A stretch of 34,514 nt of DNA from an uncultured Verrucomicrobiales bacterium (GTDB lineage: Bacteria; Verrucomicrobiota; Verrucomicrobiia; Verrucomicrobiales; Akkermansiaceae): assembly GCA_949373085.1 (NCBI GenBank), contig CASICJ010000067.1, forward strand, positions 1 through 34,514. The letters are read 5' to 3'. Shown here piece by piece: positions 32,311 to 34,514 of the stretch (position 1 is the stretch's first letter; the number at the start of each line of letters is the position of its first letter). A program made the position numbers and the translations under genes. The notes under the pieces were generated by a model. It was not told the origin of the DNA and ran no database searches. It was given only the letters and a program-made list of their open reading frames with translations.

Positions 32311-32874
32311 TCAAGAGTAAGCGGTGTTGGCCTTTTTTTCCAAATAGGGCGAAATTCTTTGGGTAGCCGCCAAAAAAATGCCACTAAAGACTGCTTGTGC
32401 GATCATCGCGTTTCGGAAGAAAAGCCAAGTGGGAGGATATCCGGGAAGCCCTGTCCAGAGAGCCTGTCCCAGTGTTGTAAGAGACTTTGTTGCGTAGAGT
32501 GGGTCCAAGGCCCAGCTCAGGGCGTTGGTGATCAGATAAAAAATCACAGCTCCTAAAAGTGAGCCGGTAAAGGTTTTCAGCGGAGAGCTGTTCTTGAAAA
32601 AATGAGCGAGCCCCACCATTGCGGCAAACCCGATTATCGGGACCAAGATTTCCGATCCCACAGGGTAGCCCTGGATAATGCTGGTGATTGGATAACTGAG
32701 CAGCCAAGTTGCGCTGGCTAGGATGACTCCACGTAATCCAAAGAGCACCATTCCACAAAAGAAGAGGGAGCCGAACGGTTGAAGGTTTCCAAGGGATTCT
32801 GGATTCAAGGCGCCGATGATACGGGCTGAGATCAGAACTAAGGCAAAGACGATGACAGGAAGTGCTCGCTTCAT
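32311..32874 (-). CDS. Integral membrane protein, DUF6580-like
   Basis: The 187-residue hydrophobic product has about five membrane segments (4-22, 37-58, 73-88, 104-121 and 152-172). It opens MKRALPVIVFALVLISARII, with GSLFFCGMVLFGLRGVIL and SSPLKTFTGSLLGAVIFYLI. The layout (short loops, NALSWALDPLYA, TGLPGYPPTWLFFRN) fits the DUF6580 family of putative membrane proteins. No transport motif is visible. The gene is divergent from the sulfatase at 32961. It sits alone on the minus strand and its function is unknown. Confidence 0.72.
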   Translation of the reverse strand: MKRALPVIVFALVLISARIIGALNPESLGNLQPFGSLFFCGMVLFGLRGVILASATWLLSYPITSIIQGYPVGSEILVPIIGFAAMVGLAHFFKNSSPLKTFTGSLLGAVIFYLITNALSWALDPLYATKSLTTLGQALWTGLPGYPPTWLFFRNAMIAQAVFSGIFLAATQRISPYLEKKANTAYS

Positions 32875-32960
32875 AAGAACGACACTAAAGAGTAATGGCC
32901 GAGAAGGAAATTCCAGATTTTATATTCTTTTTGGCGGCGGAGGTAATTTACCATCTACCA

Positions 32961-34514
32961 ATGAAATGGTTGAAACTAATATCCTTACTGCTTCCAATGT
33001 TGAGTGCTCTGAGTGCCGACTCACGCCCCAATGTCGTTGTCTTTCTCTCCGACGACCAGGGTTGGGGTGATTTAAGTCATTCGGGAAACAAGGATCTCAA
33101 AACTTCAAATATTGATTCGTTAGCTCGTGATGGAGTGAGTTTCGATCGCTTTTTTGTATGCCCAGTCTGTTCTCCCACTCGTGCGGAATTCCTAACCGGG
33201 CGATACCACCCGCGTTCGAATGTTTATTCAACTTCCGCAGGTGGAGAGCGAATGGACCTCGATGAGATGACGATCGCTGATATTTTTAAAAAGTCAGGAT
33301 ATGCGACGGGAGCTTTTGGAAAATGGCATAACGGAATGCAATTCCCATACCATCCTAACGGCAGAGGTTTCGATGAGTTTTACGGTTTCTGTAGCGGCCA
33401 TTGGGGGAATTATTTTTCACCAATGCTTGAGCGAAACGGTGAAATTGTGGAAGGGAAAGGATTTTGTATCGATGATTTCACGACTCAGGCGATGGATTTC
33501 ATGGAGAAATCCAAGGCTAAGAGTCAGCCTTTTTTCACTTATCTGCCTTACAATACCCCACACTCGCCGATGCAAGTCCCCGATAAATACTGGGTGAAAT
33601 TTGCTCAAAAAAATCTAAAGATGAAAACTGGAGACCGACATCTTCGGAGTGCTTTAGCAATGTGCGAAAATTTGGATTATAATGTAGGCCGAGTTCTTGC
33701 GAAGTTGGACCAGCTTAAAGTGGCTGAGAACACGATTATTGTATGGTTTCATGATAATGGTCCAAATGGGAAGCGCTGGAATGGGGGGATGAAGGGACGT
33801 AAAGGATCAGTTGAAGAAGGTGGTTGTCGGAGTCCTCTATTTATTAAATGGCCGGGTGGGATAAAGAAGGGATTTCAGATTGAGAAGATCGCATCGGTAC
33901 GCGATTTACTGCCAACCCTCTGTGAGTTGGCGGGAATCAAGGTGTCGCCGCCAAATCTTCTGGATGGGAGGAGTTTAGTTTCACTGATAAAAAACTCCAA
34001 GGCTGAATGGGAAGATCGGATTTTGGTCAGTCAGTGGAAAAATAAGTTTGGAGTTCGGTCTCAGAATTATCGGCTGGGTGAGAAAGGAGAGCTTTTTGAT
34101 ATGACCTCAGATCCTGAGCAGCTTGAGCCAATCAAAAACGAAGAAGTGTCCCGCAAGTTGGAGAAAGCTCTAGCTGAGTATAAGAGGGCGGTGCTCCCAG
34201 GATATGGAATTGGCAAAGATGAACGGAATTTTGTGATTGCTCATCCAGGTTCAAAGCTGACCCAACTTCCAGCCCGGGATGCGGTGGCAACTGGCGGTTT
34301 GAAGCGCTCAAACCGGTTTCCAAACGACTCATATTTTGAGAGTTGGAAGTCAATCGATGATCGGATTACTTGGAATGCAGAAGCAGGGGAGTCCGGTGCC
34401 TTCGAGGTAGAGATCTTTTATGCCACCAAGCGTGGAGGGGCGAAGTATCGGCTCTCGTTTAATGGGAGCGAGCTAGATTTTGTTATTCCGGATGCCCACG
34501 ATGTTCCAAAATTG
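32961..34514 (+). CDS. Secreted sulfatase (formylglycine type), 3' end cut by window edge
   Basis: 518 codons are visible and the frame is open to the window edge. A signal peptide (MKWLKLISLLLPMLSALSA) is followed by a sulfatase domain starting RPNVVVFLSDDQGWGDLSHS, with the metal-binding DDQ. The catalytic motif is CPVCSPTRAEFLTGR: the CxPxR signature whose Cys is matured to formylglycine. Further motifs are FGKWHNGMQ, YNTPHSPMQVPD and VWFHDNGPNGKRWNGGMKGR. The last ~110 residues (from about 415) begin an extra C-terminal domain. Such enzymes desulfate polysaccharides (for example from algae) and are highly expanded in Verrucomicrobiota. Maturation needs a formylglycine-generating or anaerobic sulfatase-maturating enzyme elsewhere. 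The start is the first ATG of the frame with a signal peptide. Confidence 0.93.
   Translation, partial: MKWLKLISLLLPMLSALSADSRPNVVVFLSDDQGWGDLSHSGNKDLKTSNIDSLARDGVSFDRFFVCPVCSPTRAEFLTGRYHPRSNVYSTSAGGERMDLDEMTIADIFKKSGYATGAFGKWHNGMQFPYHPNGRGFDEFYGFCSGHWGNYFSPMLERNGEIVEGKGFCIDDFTTQAMDFMEKSKAKSQPFFTYLPYNTPHSPMQVPDKYWVKFAQKNLKMKTGDRHLRSALAMCENLDYNVGRVLAKLDQLKVAENTIIVWFHDNGPNGKRWNGGMKGRKGSVEEGGCRSPLFIKWPGGIKKGFQIEKIASVRDLLPTLCELAGIKVSPPNLLDGRSLVSLIKNSKAEWEDRILVSQWKNKFGVRSQNYRLGEKGELFDMTSDPEQLEPIKNEEVSRKLEKALAEYKRAVLPGYGIGKDERNFVIAHPGSKLTQLPARDAVATGGLKRSNRFPNDSYFESWKSIDDRITWNAEAGESGAFEVEIFYATKRGGAKYRLSFNGSELDFVIPDAHDVPKL

Overview
The window most likely comes from a member of the Verrucomicrobiota (PVC superphylum), probably a Verrucomicrobiales-like aquatic heterotroph. 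This rests on gene content: a giant PVC-type c-heme protein (propeller, HEAT repeats, two CxxCH sites), a secreted 3-keto-disaccharide hydrolase/DUF1080 protein, a secreted formylglycine sulfatase, a DisA_N-type diadenylate cyclase next to bioD, and several secreted proteins I cannot assign to a family. GC content is moderate, Shine-Dalgarno sequences are weak, and most genes are housekeeping. I see no insertion sequence, prophage or CRISPR.

Layout. 1-2225 (minus): an alpha/beta hydrolase, ribBA and the start of ribH (riboflavin). 2302-4777 (plus): a secreted protein broken by a frameshift, cdaA (c-di-AMP synthesis), an overlooked 51-residue membrane peptide and bioD, tightly packed. 4844-7541 (minus): a broken small acidic gene, a cryptochrome/photolyase and a HisJ-like PHP phosphatase. 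7613-8662 (plus): pta. 8766-10178 (minus): nrdR, an uncharacterised gene and a HIT protein. 10527-10601: tRNA-Gly(GCC). 10684-16192 (plus): a secreted rhodanese, a DASS transporter and dnaE. 16350-17939 (minus): glycyl-tRNA synthetase. 18131-18322 (plus): candidate small selenoprotein. 18530-24219 (minus): a His-rich repeat protein and the giant heme protein. 24595-28021 (minus): leuB, an HMA-domain candidate selenoprotein, a GNAT, a DUF1080 protein and a hidden small ORF. 28047-32186 (plus): MOSC protein, DUF2288 protein, rlmN, a secreted protein, an amidase and a TPMT-like methyltransferase. 32311-32874 (minus): a DUF6580-like membrane protein. 32961-end (plus): a sulfatase, cut by the window edge.

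The most interesting signal is a pair of short genes that ordinary gene calling would break, because each is interrupted only by in-frame TGA codons. The first (18131-18322) is a membrane-anchored 63-residue protein with two TGAs. The second (25829-26179) is an exported heavy-metal-associated (HMA) domain protein whose TGA sits exactly at the first metal-binding Cys. All three TGAs are followed, 20-25 nt downstream, by a compact stem-loop whose apical loop has G in its first two positions (AGGUG, GGUC, AGGCU). This is the geometry of a bacterial SECIS element, and two of the loops contain GGU like E. coli fdhF. I infer that both are selenoproteins, possibly acting in metal or thiol/selenol chemistry in the envelope. 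The Sec machinery is not in this window.

A second theme is single-base indels. Two genes lose frame at a GGGGG run (2647-2651 and 19730-19734), and two small ORFs near 4940 and 28030 also look frameshifted. This looks more like assembly or read error than biology, but it affects the annotation.
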